Assembly (NCBI GenBank): GCA_009823395.1
Contig: CM020513.1
Location: 3,448,501-3,512,500, forward strand
DNA length: 64,000 nucleotides
Direction of reading: 5' to 3'
Source: Thamnaconus septentrionalis
Taxonomy: Eukaryota; Chordata; Actinopteri; Tetraodontiformes; Monacanthidae
The notes below the pieces were generated by a model. The model did no database searches, was not told where the DNA came from, and worked only from the letters and a program-made list of their open reading frames with translations. Shown piece by piece: positions 26,061 through 37,110 of this stretch. Every line of letters begins with the position of its first letter. The stretch's first letter is position 1. The position numbers and the translations under genes are program-made.

Positions 26061-27659
26061 TTTGGAGAGTCAGATGTGAGATGAGCTCCGGGAGTTTTTC
26101 CAGCTGACCCCTCCCCTCCCGTCTCTCACCCCGCCTCTTCATCGTCTGCTCCCATGTAAATACAGTATGCCGTCTTTACATCATCCAGGGGATGAGCAAG
26201 GTCTTGTGAATGGCTTTTTTTTTTCCCAAGTGGCGGCAACGTAATGTATGTAAATCCCGCCACCTCCTGTGCCCTCATTAGGGCCGGGGCCTCGGAAAAG
26301 GAGGGGTCAATTAAAACCCATCCCAGCCGATGAGGCTGTTGCTCAGCTCTCAAAGCGCCACTAGGACGGTGATCAATACCTAAGCATATCATTATGATTT
26401 AGAGGAGCTGTTTAACCGTTGCTCTAAATCAATTTCCCTCCATCTGGAGAAGAAAGGAGAGGAAGAAATAATGAGCCCCCGGGCTGGCGGAGGGTGGAAG
26501 CGCTTCTCGCCGCGCGTTAACTCACTCTCACAGCCGACAAAGACCGCCTTCACCGCCGCCGTATCGTTCAAATTTATTGTCGCGATCCTACAGCGGAGCA
26601 TTAAGCGCTTGAGCACGGAGTGCGGTAAAATTAGAAGCAGGGGAGAAAGAAGGCAGTGGTGTAAAGAGGGAAGGCAGCAGCGGAGGAGACATTTCTTCAC
26701 GTCTGTGAGGGCTTCCTTCTGCAACGCTGGGATGATGATGGTGATTTCTCTCTAGAAAAGTGTCAGCCAGCCCAGATGGAATTACAGGAGACTTTTCTTC
26801 ACATAAATGACCAAACAACAATTCATCAACAATTTAACAACAAGCCTTCAAGTTGAACCTGTTACCACACATGACATTGACATACAGTAGCATCCTGACT
26901 GAAAGGCTGAGACTGCCTCCTCTGTCAGGCCTCAGAAATAAAATTCAATAAAATGAAGTCGTAGTTGTTGAAAGTTGCGCTTTATCTGAGCAGAGCATTT
27001 TTTCCAACAATTATTCCCTGTTTTTCTTTGCTGGCCAGATTGTGTAAAACTATTTACTGTTGCTCAGTGAAATCGCTTTTTAATCCCGCTGATACCCGCA
27101 CTCACACTGTGGGAAGGCAAATTAATAATCACAACTACAAAGCAAAGTGTGTCGCTTCACCCGTGCCAAATAATTATTAATTCCTCTTCTTCAAGTGAGT
27201 CTGCCATTAGTGCCGCTGCGCACATTTGTTTCCCTCCTGTTTCCGTCTCTGCAGAACACCGTGGGATGAATCCCTTGGCACAATTCAAATCCTCTCCTCA
27301 CTTGCAAACAAACGGGCCAATAAAAGCTGCGAGGGGGCAGCAGATATATGTAGGTATACAGGGTCACGGGCGCCGAGACACCTGTGCAAGTCCCTTAATG
27401 CAGAGGAGGCGGTCTTCATTAGGCCAGAGTGCTTCCAGGATGGGCCTTCATCAGGGAGAGTGTATCCGTGTCAGATGGCGGGTGGTCCGGCGGGGACGTG
27501 GGGCCCCCTGCCTCTCATTACATTAAGGAGACCTAGACGCTCCCCAGCCGAGGCCACCAGTTGGCGGTTAATGTGCTCCGCAGAGTCCAAACAGAGCTCC
27601 CTAAAAAAATTCTCTGACACGGGCGGCACTCTTAAAGGCCCTGCGTGTGAGATTTGGTG

Positions 27660-27860
27660 GCACCTAGTGGTAAGAAAGTATATCAGAATAAGAATCAGAA
27701 ATACTTTGATTAATCCCGAGGAAAATTTTGTTCGTAACAGTGCTCCATTCAACAACAAAACTGTACATAATGCAAAGAAAATAGAAGCATGCTAAATAAG
27801 AAAAGAAAGGAAAAGGCTATGTACACAGCTATAAACAAAGTGCAAATCAAGCAGTGTGGA
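27660..27860. repeat. interspersed repeat remnant (AGAATCAGAAATACTTTGATTAATCCC type)
   Basis: AGAATCAGAAATACTTTGAT followed by TAATCCCGAGGAAAATTTTG is a common teleost interspersed-repeat end. I cannot assign it to a LINE or DNA family without a repeat library. Confidence 0.5.
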
Positions 27861-28506
27861 AAATAATCAGTCAACTGTAAATTAGGTGGAGTAAATGAAT
27901 GTGGTAAGCAGTTATTTTCCAGTGAGGAGTTTGTTGAGGTACAGTTTCATTGCCACCTTCTGTGGCGCTCTGTTATTTGCACACACATAAGTATTTGTTT
28001 GCAATGCTAATCTATCTGTTACTAAATATCTATTTTTTATGTATGACATTGTTGTTAGCTGTATCTCGGCTGCAGTGAGATTAGTTTCAATAGTTTTAGT
28101 CTGACTGTGAATCAACTGCAAATTTTTGTCAGGGATCTCATTTTTTTCCTCCTTACACCTGCACCTATTTATTATTATACTTTTGCTATTAGTGAGTTAA
28201 ACCAAAATTGCCACGGTATTTTACAGAAGTTCTAAATGATATAAAAACATACACGTGTGTATTTTATTCCATTTTCTGCCATTTGGTTGCTGTCCCATGT
28301 CAAAGACACCGTCTGTCCCCAGACAGGAAGTTGCAGACAAGGTATCAGGCCGCCTGAGCGTGAAACTGCATTTTAAAAAATTAAAAAATTAAAGGTTACA
28401 TAATAAGTTTCCTGAGTGCAGTCAGATGAAGTGCGTCGTGTCTGACAGATGTGACGCCGGCCAGACCTGCAGCTTCTTCTACACTGCTGCGAATTGACTG
28501 ACAGCT

Positions 28507-28537
28507 CTGTGTGTGTGTGTGTGTGTGTGCGCGCGCA
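28507..28537. repeat. (CTG)(TG)n(CG)n tract upstream of tspan18
   Basis: TG dinucleotides passing into CGCGCGC. Another short (TG)n lies at 28727-28745, just before the tspan18 acceptor. Confidence 0.93.
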
Positions 28538-28763
28538 CTTGTGTGCGCTTGTGTTTGTTTGTGTCTCTTAAGTGGCAGAACTCATTAGATTGCGGGCAGG
28601 TTTCTGCACAGTATTATTTCCCTGGCAGCCTGGCCGGGGTGCTAATCCAAAGTGTCGGAGAATGAGAACGCTGCGAGAGTTTGGCAGGACGGCTGAAGTG
28701 CCTCCTTTTTTTTATTTAAAGTCGCGTTGTGTGTGTGTGTGTGTTTTTCCTGTAATCCCTCAG

Positions 28764-28859
28764 GGGCAGGGAGAGGCTTCAGCGCGGGGGACGACCATGG
28801 AGGGCGACTGCCTCAGCTGCATCAAGTACCTCATGTTTGTCTTCAACTTCCTCATCTTT
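28764..28859 (+). CDS. tspan18: tspan18 first coding exon (5' UTR tail plus residues 1-21)
   Basis: An acceptor (TCCCTCAG) precedes base 28764 and a GTGAGT donor follows 28859. The exon carries 33 bases of 5' UTR, then ATG at 28797. The acceptor upstream of the ATG implies at least one upstream noncoding exon, which I could not identify. The encoded residues are the cytoplasmic tail, with juxtamembrane cysteines 5 and 8 (likely palmitoylated, by family knowledge), and the first part of TM1. Confidence 0.93.
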
Positions 28860-31800
28860 GTGAGTATTCCCCCTTCTCTCCCTCTATCACCCCCCCGTCG
28901 CTGCACTTTCCCAGGCTATCTCTGGAGTTAGCGACTGTCTAATTGATTGGAAATGGGCTCCTCGCTGCCCCCTGCGCGACTGCTTAATGGAGCCACATTT
29001 GCATTTCATTAGACGGAGGCAATCTTGATGCTATCAAACTCTCCTCTGATTAGATTTTAGTGTGCTGACACACATCTGAGGCACTCTGCGCCCAGCAGAC
29101 GTGGTGACTGGCACCTGGGTTTATCAGTCCTGATCAGACAATCAAGGCTAATCCTTTCAGTCCGAGCCTGGAAACGGGAGTGGGAGGGGGCCGGGTGTGG
29201 GGTGGGCGGGATGGTTGGGGGGGGGGCAGGTTTGTCATTCCTGCTTTGTTAAGTGCAAGCAAAGCGTTTAGAGACTCCACTCGCACACGATGGTTTCAGA
29301 GCGGGGCGATAATGCGACCAGCAGAGCAAAGAATGAACTCGACTGTGAGCGCCACTCAATAACAGCCCCTGTTTCCTTCCAGAGCGGTTTTAAGCCCTTA
29401 GCACCGCCTCAGGATGCATTTAAAGGGACCGCGATTTTCTCTTTTTCCAGATCTTTATCTTAGACTTACAGCATCCTGCAAAAAAAAAGGGAGGAACCAA
29501 CACCTGGGTGTGATTCCACTTTCCAACTGCAGGGGAGCTCATTGACTGGCTGGATACAACATTGTTAGATTTAGTTTTTTGACTGATCGTTAGTAAGTGA
29601 TTTAAAATCAGCGAATGATTGACTTTTATTTATGACCGGGAGAAAAATATATTGGATTAAAAAATATATACGTATGCAATGGCCTTTTGAAAATGGCTTC
29701 CTCCTCCTCCTCCTCCTCCTCATCATCCTCATCCTCATCCTCTTCCTCCTTATCCTCTTCCTCCTCCTGCTGCCTCTGTGATGAGATGTCCACAGCCGTT
29801 CAGGTCTCTCTCTTCCAGTGACGGTGGTGAAGAGAGAGGGATCGTGTAGGAGGCATGTAGAGGATCAGATCCTCCCCTCTCAGCCCTCCATCACCTCCGC
29901 GCGCGGCTTAAGTCGCATGAGTCACCTACAAGGGGGGAGGACTTAGCGGGGCAGAGAGTGGGAGAGGACGGAGGCTGCCACGCTGCGCCGCTGGTAGAGG
30001 AGGCTCTATATGAGTCAAAAAAAAAAAAAAAAAAACCACGCAGGAACACACAGGACACAATCCTCCACCCACGACACCACGACTCTGGAGATGTCGAGCC
30101 TTTTATCTGCCCCTCCCACCACCACCACCACCCGTCCAACTGTCCAGAGGCCCCCCCCCAAAAGAAATGAAATTTCCTTTTCCATTAAGCACCATCTTGT
30201 GGGTGATGTGTCTCAATCCTCTGAGCTCCCATTAATCTTTGAAAAGCTGCCAATTTAACCTGCTGTCTTTCTTTTTTTTCCCCCCCTCCCTCCGCCCCTC
30301 GTGTCTCCCTGCTTCCTGCTCCTGCAGCTGGGGGGCTCCTTCCTCCTGGGAGTCGGGGTGTGGGTGCTGGTGGACCCCACGGGATTTCGGGAAATCGTGG
30401 CGGCCAACCCGCTGCTGTTCACCGGCGTCTACATCATCCTGGGCATGGGAGGCATGCTCTTCCTCCTGGGCTTCCTGGGCTGCTGCGGAGCCATCCGCGA
30501 AAACAAGTGTCTGCTGCTCTTTGTAAGCCACTAATTAAAAAGCCGCAGTCTCCCGTTTCCTGTCATTTACTCTGTGTGTCACGATATGGACCAAGACGGA
30601 GGAGCCGGTAGATGCTAAATGCTGCTCTGTTTGCCACTCAACTCATGCATAGTTAATGCCGAGAGAGAGACGGGCACAGGCAGAGTGTGAATTTTAGTGA
30701 CTGACGTGCACTTTCTCTGACACTCGCGCAGCAGCTCGTCTCGGTCTCTCACTCTGTTTCGCACTCACTGTGTTGTTTTTTTTTGTCTTGCAGTTTTTCA
30801 TGCTCATCCTCCTCATCTTCCTGGCGGAGTTGGCTGCCGCCATCCTGGCCTTCATTTTCCGAGAGCACGTAAGTTGCCCCGGTTTTCACTTCACACGTCG
30901 ATCGTCATCATCACACAAGCGCGACTCGGCTCCCCGTCTGGCGTCGACGCGAAACTGTGTGTTCTGAGTTTTCACTCTGACTTTCAAAAGTGCCGAAAGC
31001 TGACTGCGGAGATTTATTCTCTCTGTTGCTTTTTTCCTTTCAGCAGTCTATTTTCCAAAAACGGTTTTGCCCTGACTCAAGCAGTCCACGTTCTGGCTGA
31101 AGCAACTGAGAAGCAGTCCTATAAGACTTGTCACTTCCACACCCGTGAAGCTTTTAAACAGTGACGAGAGACAACAAACACAATAGCAGTCAAGATTTTC
31201 CTCTACACACTGAAAGCCAACAACCAGATGTATGCACATTGACATGTGTAGCCTGTTTAACTGAATGGAAATTCCTGACAAGCTGCATGCTTGCAATTTT
31301 TTATTTTTTTTTTTTTTTAAAAAGCACAGATTTTTTTTTTCATTTCTCTCTGGCATGAGATACGTCTTACCATCATTAAACCTCCATGGCGATAACGTCA
31401 TCACTGGAAAAATAAAATATTATTGAGAAAAATACCCTGATTTTACAGTTGTGTCTCTTACGGTAGTGTTTTTCTGAGGGGAAAAAAACTGGTAACCATG
31501 GTGATTTGGTTGCTGCAATCCCACTTATGTTCACTGGGAAAGGATTCATGGTAAAAACGGAATGCCTAAAATGACCCATAATGCAGCAGCATCTGCCGAT
31601 TGTGAGGTCACTTGATGGTATTAGCAGGTAGCACTGACTTTCATCCTGTTGCTTCACTCAGGGAGGTTTCTAAGAGGTCATGCATCTTCCTCGCAAAATT
31701 ATTGAACGAGTGTCTGCAGGCTGAGAAAAGCCTCCTCAAACCTCTAAAAATAAAGCTAAACCATTACGTTAAATCACCCCTTCTAACTTGACTTCCTTGC

Positions 31801-33373
31801 GGTGACACTAAGCTTTTCAATTTGCTTCCAACCCCCCCCCCAGCTGACGAGAGAGTACTTCACCAAAGAGCTGAAGAGACATTACCAGGGCTACAACAAC
31901 ACCGACGTCTTCACCTCCACATGGAACGCCATCATGACCACAGTAAGGCTACGAGCTAAGAGCTTCCACCCCGTAGCTTTTAGCGGGTCACTTCCCGACT
32001 GTCTGCCCAGGCTGGGCGGCCTGACCGTCGGGGGAACTATATTTTATGGATAGAATACCCAGACATTTAGGTCAATGTTCATGCTGGGTTGGTGCAGCAC
32101 GCACACACACACGCGCCGGACCACCACAGGCCGGAGCGCTAAGTCGAGCAGTCAACGGTGAAATGCTTCTTCTCCTCTTCCTCCTCCTCCTCCTCAGTTC
32201 GACTGCTGCGGGGTGAACAGCCCCGAGGACTTTAAGGACAGCCTGTTCAGGCTGATGAACCAGAACCACGCCGTGCCAGAGGCCTGCTGCCAGCGCGCCA
32301 GTCAGAACGCCGAGTCGGCCTACGTCAGCCTGGAGCAGTGCTTATCAGGAAATATGATGTTCCGCCATAACAAGGTAACTCCCGACATCCGCACGTTGAC
32401 ATGGTTCCACCTCTCCACACCTTCCTCCCCCCATCCTGAGCCACCTGCAGGCCTAATTGGACCAGCAGGAGGTGGACGGGTGACATCCAGGGTGATGTCT
32501 GCCACGTCCTCCGTGGCTGAGTTGTGACTTTTCCATGTTTTATTCTTTTCATTCTAATACAGATGCTGTGTGTGTGTGAGAGAGAGGGAGAGAAAGAGAG
32601 TGATGGAGGGAGAGAGAGAGAAAAATATGGTAAAAGGGTGTCTTTGCGGAGCAAAAAATGAATAAATGGCATGCTTACCGAAAATGTGAAAATGAGGTGT
32701 GTTTCACATTTGCACACACGGAGGCACCCGGTGTGTGTAAAGGCAGCAGCGAGTGCTGGGGTGAAATGCAATTAAAGTGGAAGAGTGATAGGAAGGCCAC
32801 CTCCTCCACCTGTTGTGTTGTTTGAGCCTGGAGAACAATGCAAAAGTGTGCACATTATGTGCGTGCGTTTGTCAGCGTGTGTGTGCGTCTCCCCCTCTCC
32901 GCTCATTCACACCGAGCGCCCTCATTAGCAGGCGCCAACGCTTCCCACTCGTTCCGCGGAGCCTTTTGTTCGCAGCCCTCGCTCCATTGAAGCCGTGTTT
33001 GTTGCTTTAATTGTCCCTGTAATTCGGCAAGTTCACAGCCAATCCATTCTCTTTTTTTCCCTTTGCGTTGTCTTTCCGCAGGGCTGCTACTCTGCCGTCG
33101 TTGACTACTTTGAACTGTACATCTACGTGGCAGGAGCACTGGCCATTGTGGTGCTGACCATTGAGGTAGGAGAGCTTTTGATTTGAACTCATCTCGAGAC
33201 TTTCTGCCTCTTTGCTGATGGGAACATGCATTAAAATAGAGAGAGAAATCTCCACTGATGAGGGCGTTTGCCACAATGAGTCTCGAAGGGCAGGTTCCCC
33301 ATCTAGTGGTGAGATTAGGTGCTACAGGAACATTGGAAAAACGACCTTTTCTTTTACCATCACAGCTCGTGCG

Positions 33374-33411
<38 letters not shown>

Positions 33412-33937
33412 TTGCATCAAACACATCGTTAAACCTGTGTGTCCATATATTCCTGACAGGGTCCCTTTTTTAGACAGGCTGATTTGCAGTAATAAAGAAG
33501 CCATTCAAGATTCTTGTTTTCTAAGAAAAATTAAGCCTTTATTCAACGGGCATCACTCCTAAAACCTTTAAGCTGAGAAGAAATGATTCATAGCTGATTT
33601 AACGATAAGTCGGTTTACAGCCAAAGGCCCTGGGCAAGTATGAACTAAACAAATGCCCAAGAGAAAAACACTCACCGCAAAACGAAACGCTACATTGCTG
33701 AAAACTGTGCACTCTTTGACATATCAAAACATTGGGTAAGGCTATAAAAAAATGTCCATCTGTATCAAAATAAAGTTATCCTTGTTTTTACTGGTGGTTC
33801 AATTTGCCAGAATCATAAAGGAAGACAAAACCAAACTGTTTGCTAATTATTGGGATCTCCTCCCCCCCGCCCCCTTTTTTTTTCCACAGCTCTTCGCCAT
33901 GGTGTTCGCAATGTGTCTCTTCAGGGGAATCCAGTAA
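28797..33937 (+). CDS. tspan18: tspan18, tetraspanin-18 (7 coding exons, complete CDS)
   Basis: Joining 28797-28859, 30328-30522, 30794-30868, 31844-31942, 32198-32374, 33082-33165 and 33890-33937 gives 246 residues plus TAA. Every junction is GT-AG and every intron is phase 0. The protein has four hydrophobic segments (about residues 11-36, 52-70, 87-107, 210-238), the tetraspanin GCCGA-type turn after TM2 (near 71-75), and a large extracellular loop with CCG at 147-149. Its six loop cysteines are 147, 148, 174, 175, 192 and 205. One N-glycosylation sequon (NNT) starts at residue 129. N-terminal MEGDCLSC and C-terminal LFRGIQ match tetraspanin-18, which is 248 residues in human. Tetraspanins organise partner proteins in the plasma membrane; in published work Tspan18 supports Orai1-mediated calcium entry in endothelium and cadherin-6B stability in chick cranial neural crest. 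The start has a strong Kozak context (ACCATGG). Whether this is the a or b teleost duplicate cannot be decided here. Confidence 0.97.
28860..30327 (+). other. tspan18 intron after first coding exon
   Basis: No coding exon. Holds an AT-rich block with an ATTTGCAT octamer at 28997-29004 (candidate enhancer), a G-rich stretch near 29185-29227, a degenerate (TCC)n tract at 29700-29770, and a poly-A run near 30018-30036. Confidence 0.7.
30328..30522 (+). CDS. tspan18: tspan18 coding exon 2 (residues 22-86)
   Basis: Preceded by CTCCTGCAG and followed by GTAAGC. It encodes the end of TM1, the small extracellular loop with [14 protein letters not shown], all of TM2, and the inner loop with the conserved GCCGA-type turn and ENKCLLLF. 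The sequence is very close to human TSPAN18. Confidence 0.96.
30794..30868 (+). CDS. tspan18: tspan18 coding exon 3 (residues 87-111, TM3)
   Basis: A 75-base exon between TCTTGCAG and GTAAGT. It is almost all hydrophobic, forms TM3, contains the family's conserved glutamate (FLAEL), and ends with FREH at the start of the large loop. Confidence 0.95.
31844..31942 (+). CDS. tspan18: tspan18 coding exon 4 (residues 112-144)
   Basis: A 99-base exon encoding the first part of the large extracellular loop, including the glycosylation sequon at residue 129 and the conserved aromatic run near [10 protein letters not shown]. The acceptor has a nearly pure C pyrimidine tract (31832-31841) instead of the usual T-rich tract. 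The donor is GTAAGG. Confidence 0.94.
32198..32374 (+). CDS. tspan18: tspan18 coding exon 5 (residues 145-203, CCG motif)
   Basis: A 177-base exon with the diagnostic CCG motif (residues 147-149), the EACC pair (174-175) and C192, which form the disulfide core of the large loop. The acceptor follows a (CTC)n pyrimidine tract; the donor is GTAACT. Confidence 0.96.
33082..33165 (+). CDS. tspan18: tspan18 coding exon 6 (residues 204-231, TM4)
   Basis: An 84-base exon between CTTTCCGCAG and GTAGGA. It starts with GC, the last large-loop cysteine (C205), then runs into TM4, which ends with the glutamate typical of tetraspanin TM4. Confidence 0.95.
33371..33409. repeat. (GC)5(AC)14 tract, tspan18 last intron
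   Basis: Alternating purine-pyrimidine run, the kind of sequence that can take the Z-DNA form. Confidence 0.95.
33890..33937 (+). CDS. tspan18: tspan18 last coding exon (residues 232-246 and stop)
   Basis: Follows a long C/T tract ending TTCCACAG. It encodes [15 protein letters not shown] and TAA, matching the tetraspanin-18 C-terminus exactly in style and length. Confidence 0.95.
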   Translation, partial: LFAMVFAMCLFRGIQ

Positions 33938-34471
33938 AACTACTCAATCTGTGAATTCTTCAAGAAAAAAAAAAAGGGATTTCAGGAGAAAGGAACACTG
34001 CGGACTCTTGTAAATTTCTTGGTCTCCTTTTCTATTGGCAAATGGTAGAGGAACACAAAAAAAAGAAAAAAGCTGTTGTAAAACTCTTGTACTTCTCAGC
34101 TGGACTTTTGAGGTACTGGGTAAGGTGAAACAAACAGATCAGACACACATCCATGATAGACAAAGTGAGATATCAGATGCAAAACTGATGTAAAAAGATT
34201 TGTGTTCAGCGGAAACAGTAATTTCAGACCAGGTCTAGCACATACGAGGCATGAGGACCAGGGGAAGCCTGAGCAGAAGGCACTGCACTGACTTTTGGAT
34301 GAAGAATATTTATATTAATTAAAGTTGGCTTAACTGTAAAAAACAACAACAAGCAAACCTGTGTTTCCTGTACACTTTGGCTGTTACCCTCATCCCTTTA
34401 TACTGTATACTGTAACACACTCCCATATACATTTTTTACAGCCACTTTCTTCAATGCTGTATTATATAAGC

Positions 34472-34504
<33 letters not shown>

Positions 34505-34840
34505 GTGTGTGTGTGTGCGTGTGCGTGTGCGTGCGTGCGCGTGCGAATGCGATGCTTTTTTTGAATGTGTATGGACTTCATGATCCCTCTCAAGCTTAAA
34601 AGCCAACCTTGGATTTCTATTTGTACGGTGATGTTTATTGCATTAGTGGTTTTTAATGTGGTTTTAGGTGGTGAAATGTATGTGTATGCATTTGTATTAG
34701 ATTCTTGAAAATTCAATGACATAAATGGCATTCTAAATGACTGTCCTGTGTGCTTTTCTTATTTTTAGCCCCACAAAAAGGTCTTGTGACCAAACTCAGC
34801 CTGGAAAAAAAAATTAAACGAATGACAAAACGGCTATATT
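33938..34840 (+). other. tspan18: tspan18 3' UTR (end estimated)
   Basis: Noncoding sequence after the stop. Polyadenylation signals of type ATTAAA occur at 34318-34323 and 34813-34818, with AATAAA at 34998-35003. I placed the end after 34818, but the real cleavage site is unknown. The UTR includes a long (TG)n tract. Confidence 0.55.
34472..34545. repeat. (TG)n with CG interruptions in the tspan18 3' UTR
   Basis: About 74 bases of TG/CG dinucleotides. It would be transcribed as (UG)n if the distal ATTAAA at 34813 is used. Confidence 0.95.
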
Positions 34841-35659
34841 ATCCATTGCAGTCTTCCATTTGGTTCTTTATATAACAGCTGAAAAATCAATAGTACCTGC
34901 AAAACATACTATATGCATACACTTTACAGGTATCACATCGATGTCCCTTTTAGTGTAATATAGATTTACAAAAAAAAAAAAAAAAAACGTTATCGAAAAT
35001 AAATTGTTACTTACATCTAAAATAGATCACATCGTTTATCGCAAAAAATTGTCTATGTGGGATTAACAATTAATAATAATGGATGAATAATATTCAGAAA
35101 CATAATAAAACAAATGCCTTAATATATATGAGCTCATCTGTATAATATATTTTCATTGGGAGTAACCTATTTCCCTTTTCCCAGCTAATAATTAGTAACT
35201 AGCTATTTTATGGTTTGACAAATATCCAGTTTATTGCACAGGTGCCGTGACCTCTGACACGCAGGGAGTGACTGTTATATTTTGGGAAAAGGTGAAACGG
35301 TCAGTGAGAAAAACTTTGAGACGTGCCTGTCAGTCATTAGAAATCAATACATTTTAAATGCTCCGCCAGTGCATGCTCTCTGCAGGCGTCACTGCTCAGA
35401 CCTCGTCTTTTCTCACACATTTGTTGGAGAGTAAAGTGGCTGGAATGTCACGCACGTTCGTACCCTGACAAGTTTCGACGGTAGCTTCCATCTTCCTCAG
35501 AGGATCAACTGGGTGGTGTTGTGAAGATCAGCTGGTATCACGGAGTTGTACCAGGACGGCGCTCCAGGTATGGGAGAGCATACACAGTGGCTTTGGACAG
35601 TATTCAGACCCCTTTGTCATATAGCAGCCATTTGCTAAAATCAATTAATTTAATTTTTT

Positions 35660-36667
35660 CCTTGTTCAAGCGCACTCAACACTCAATACTGTCAACACTG
35701 TCAGAAAAACAAGAACTTTTTGTATGGCCATAATTATTCAGACCCTTTGCTCAGTATCGAGTAGAAGCACCTTTTTGAGCCAATACAGCCATGAGTGTTC
35801 TTGGGAATGATCCAACAAGTTTTTCACTCCTGGATTTGGGGATCTTTTCCCATTCCTCCTTGCAGATCTTCTCCAGTTCTGTCTGGTTGGATGGTGAATG
35901 TTGGTGGACAGTCAATTGGATTTAAGTCAGGACTCGGCTATTCGAGAACATTCACAGAGTTGTTCTGAAACCACTCCTTGGTTATTTTAGCTGCTTGGAA
36001 TCATTGTCTTGTTGGAAGATGAACCGTCGGCCAATTCTGAGGTCGTGAACACTGTGGAAAAGGTTTTTGTCTTCTCTTGACTTCAACTGCAACCAGTCGT
36101 CCTGTCCCTGCAGCTGAAAAACACCCCCACAGCATGATGCTGCCACCACCATGCTTCACTGTTGGGATGGCATTAGGCAGGTGATTAAAATTTAGACCAA
36201 AATCTTATGATTTTGGTCTCATCAGACCAGAGAATTTCATTTCTCAGAGTCTTCAGGTGTTTTTCTTGACAAACTCAATGCGGGTTTTCATGCGTTTTGC
36301 TCTGAGGAGAGGCTTCCGGCGGGCCACTCTGCCATAAAGCACCAACTGGTGGAGGGCTGCAGTGATGGTTGTCTTTCTAGAACTTTGTGCCATCTCCCCG
36401 CTGCATCTCTGGAGCTCAGCCAGAGTGATGTTTGGGTTCTTCTTTACCTCTCTCACCAAGGATTTTCTCCCCCAGGTGCTCAGTCTGGCCAGATGGCCAG
36501 TTCAAAGAAGAGTTCTTGTCGTCACAAACTTTTCCATTAGGGATTATGGAGGCCACTGTACTCTTAGGAACCTTAAGGGCAACAGAATTTTTTTTGGAGC
36601 CTTGGCCAGATCTGTGCCTTGCCACAATTCTGTCCCTCAGCTCTTCAGTCAGTTCCTTTGACCTCAT
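35660..36667 (-). pseudogene. Tc1-like transposase pseudogene
   Basis: Starts with MRSKELTEELRDRI and the N-terminal helix-turn-helix region in one frame (36667-36416). It continues in another frame (36459-36253; NPNITLAELQRCS, then the second HTH), and then breaks further. Catalytic-domain remnants such as [13 protein letters not shown] (about 36160-36120) and SPDLNPI (about 35940-35920) are still legible. Frameshifts and stops mean it cannot encode active transposase. Confidence 0.85.
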
Positions 36668-36699
36668 GATTCTTGTTGAGTTGAGCTGCAGCCGCACCC

Positions 36700-37110
36700 C
36701 TCTCTGCCTAGGAGCATCAACTGTGGGTGTGGCTCCCAGGAGCAGTTGAGTGCACCAGGTGAAGGTGGCCTAGTCATCAAGGAGCTGCTCACTCAAACAA
36801 AGGACCAGGGCAGCAAACAGTGTGAAAAACACTACCAGAAGATGCACCGCCAGGACAACACTGCCTGAGAAACCCAGCACTTCGAGCAGAAAAGATTGCA
36901 GAGAGAGAGAGAGAGAGAAAAAAAAAGCTTGCCTCAAATGAGGAAGAAGGAGCTGGTTGTTCACCTGGACTCCTATGACTTGGGCAACTTTCAAAATAAA
37001 AGAAAGAAAAATAAGGAAAACTGAGTCTTGGTCATGAGTGAAATCCAGTCCTAAATTCATTCCGAAAGCAAGCTACCCTTTTCCGAGTGGGGGAACTGCA
37101 GTTTGAACCT
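36700..37110. other. foreign block inside the Tc1 element
   Basis: This block lies between the Tc1 leader (ending near 37130, with the family's typical leader sequence) and the transposase ATG at 36667. It is not Tc1-like. On the plus strand it reads as charged, helix-prone peptide segments (VIKELLTQTKDQGSKQCEKH; VVHLDSYDLGNFQNKRKKNK) separated by a stop and a (GA)n run. It may be a captured host-gene fragment. I do not recognise the source. Confidence 0.45.

Larger units (their letters stand above)
23532..28763. other. region upstream of the first tspan18 coding exon
   Basis: Probably part of the tspan18 5' noncoding intron or promoter region. It holds two CT tracts and a GC-box cluster with a CCAAT word (about 25918-25964). 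AT-rich blocks at 26380-26480 and 27120-27560 contain homeobox-like TAAT words. No noncoding first exon could be fixed from sequence alone. Confidence 0.5.
30523..33889 (+). other. remaining tspan18 introns
   Basis: Introns 30523-30793, 30869-31843, 31943-32197, 32375-33081 and 33166-33889. Contents seen: homopolymer A/T runs near 31297-31340, a (CTC)n tract before 32198, a (GA)n-rich stretch near 32577-32622, and a (GC)n(AC)n tract at 33371-33409. No further exon was recognised. Confidence 0.7.
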
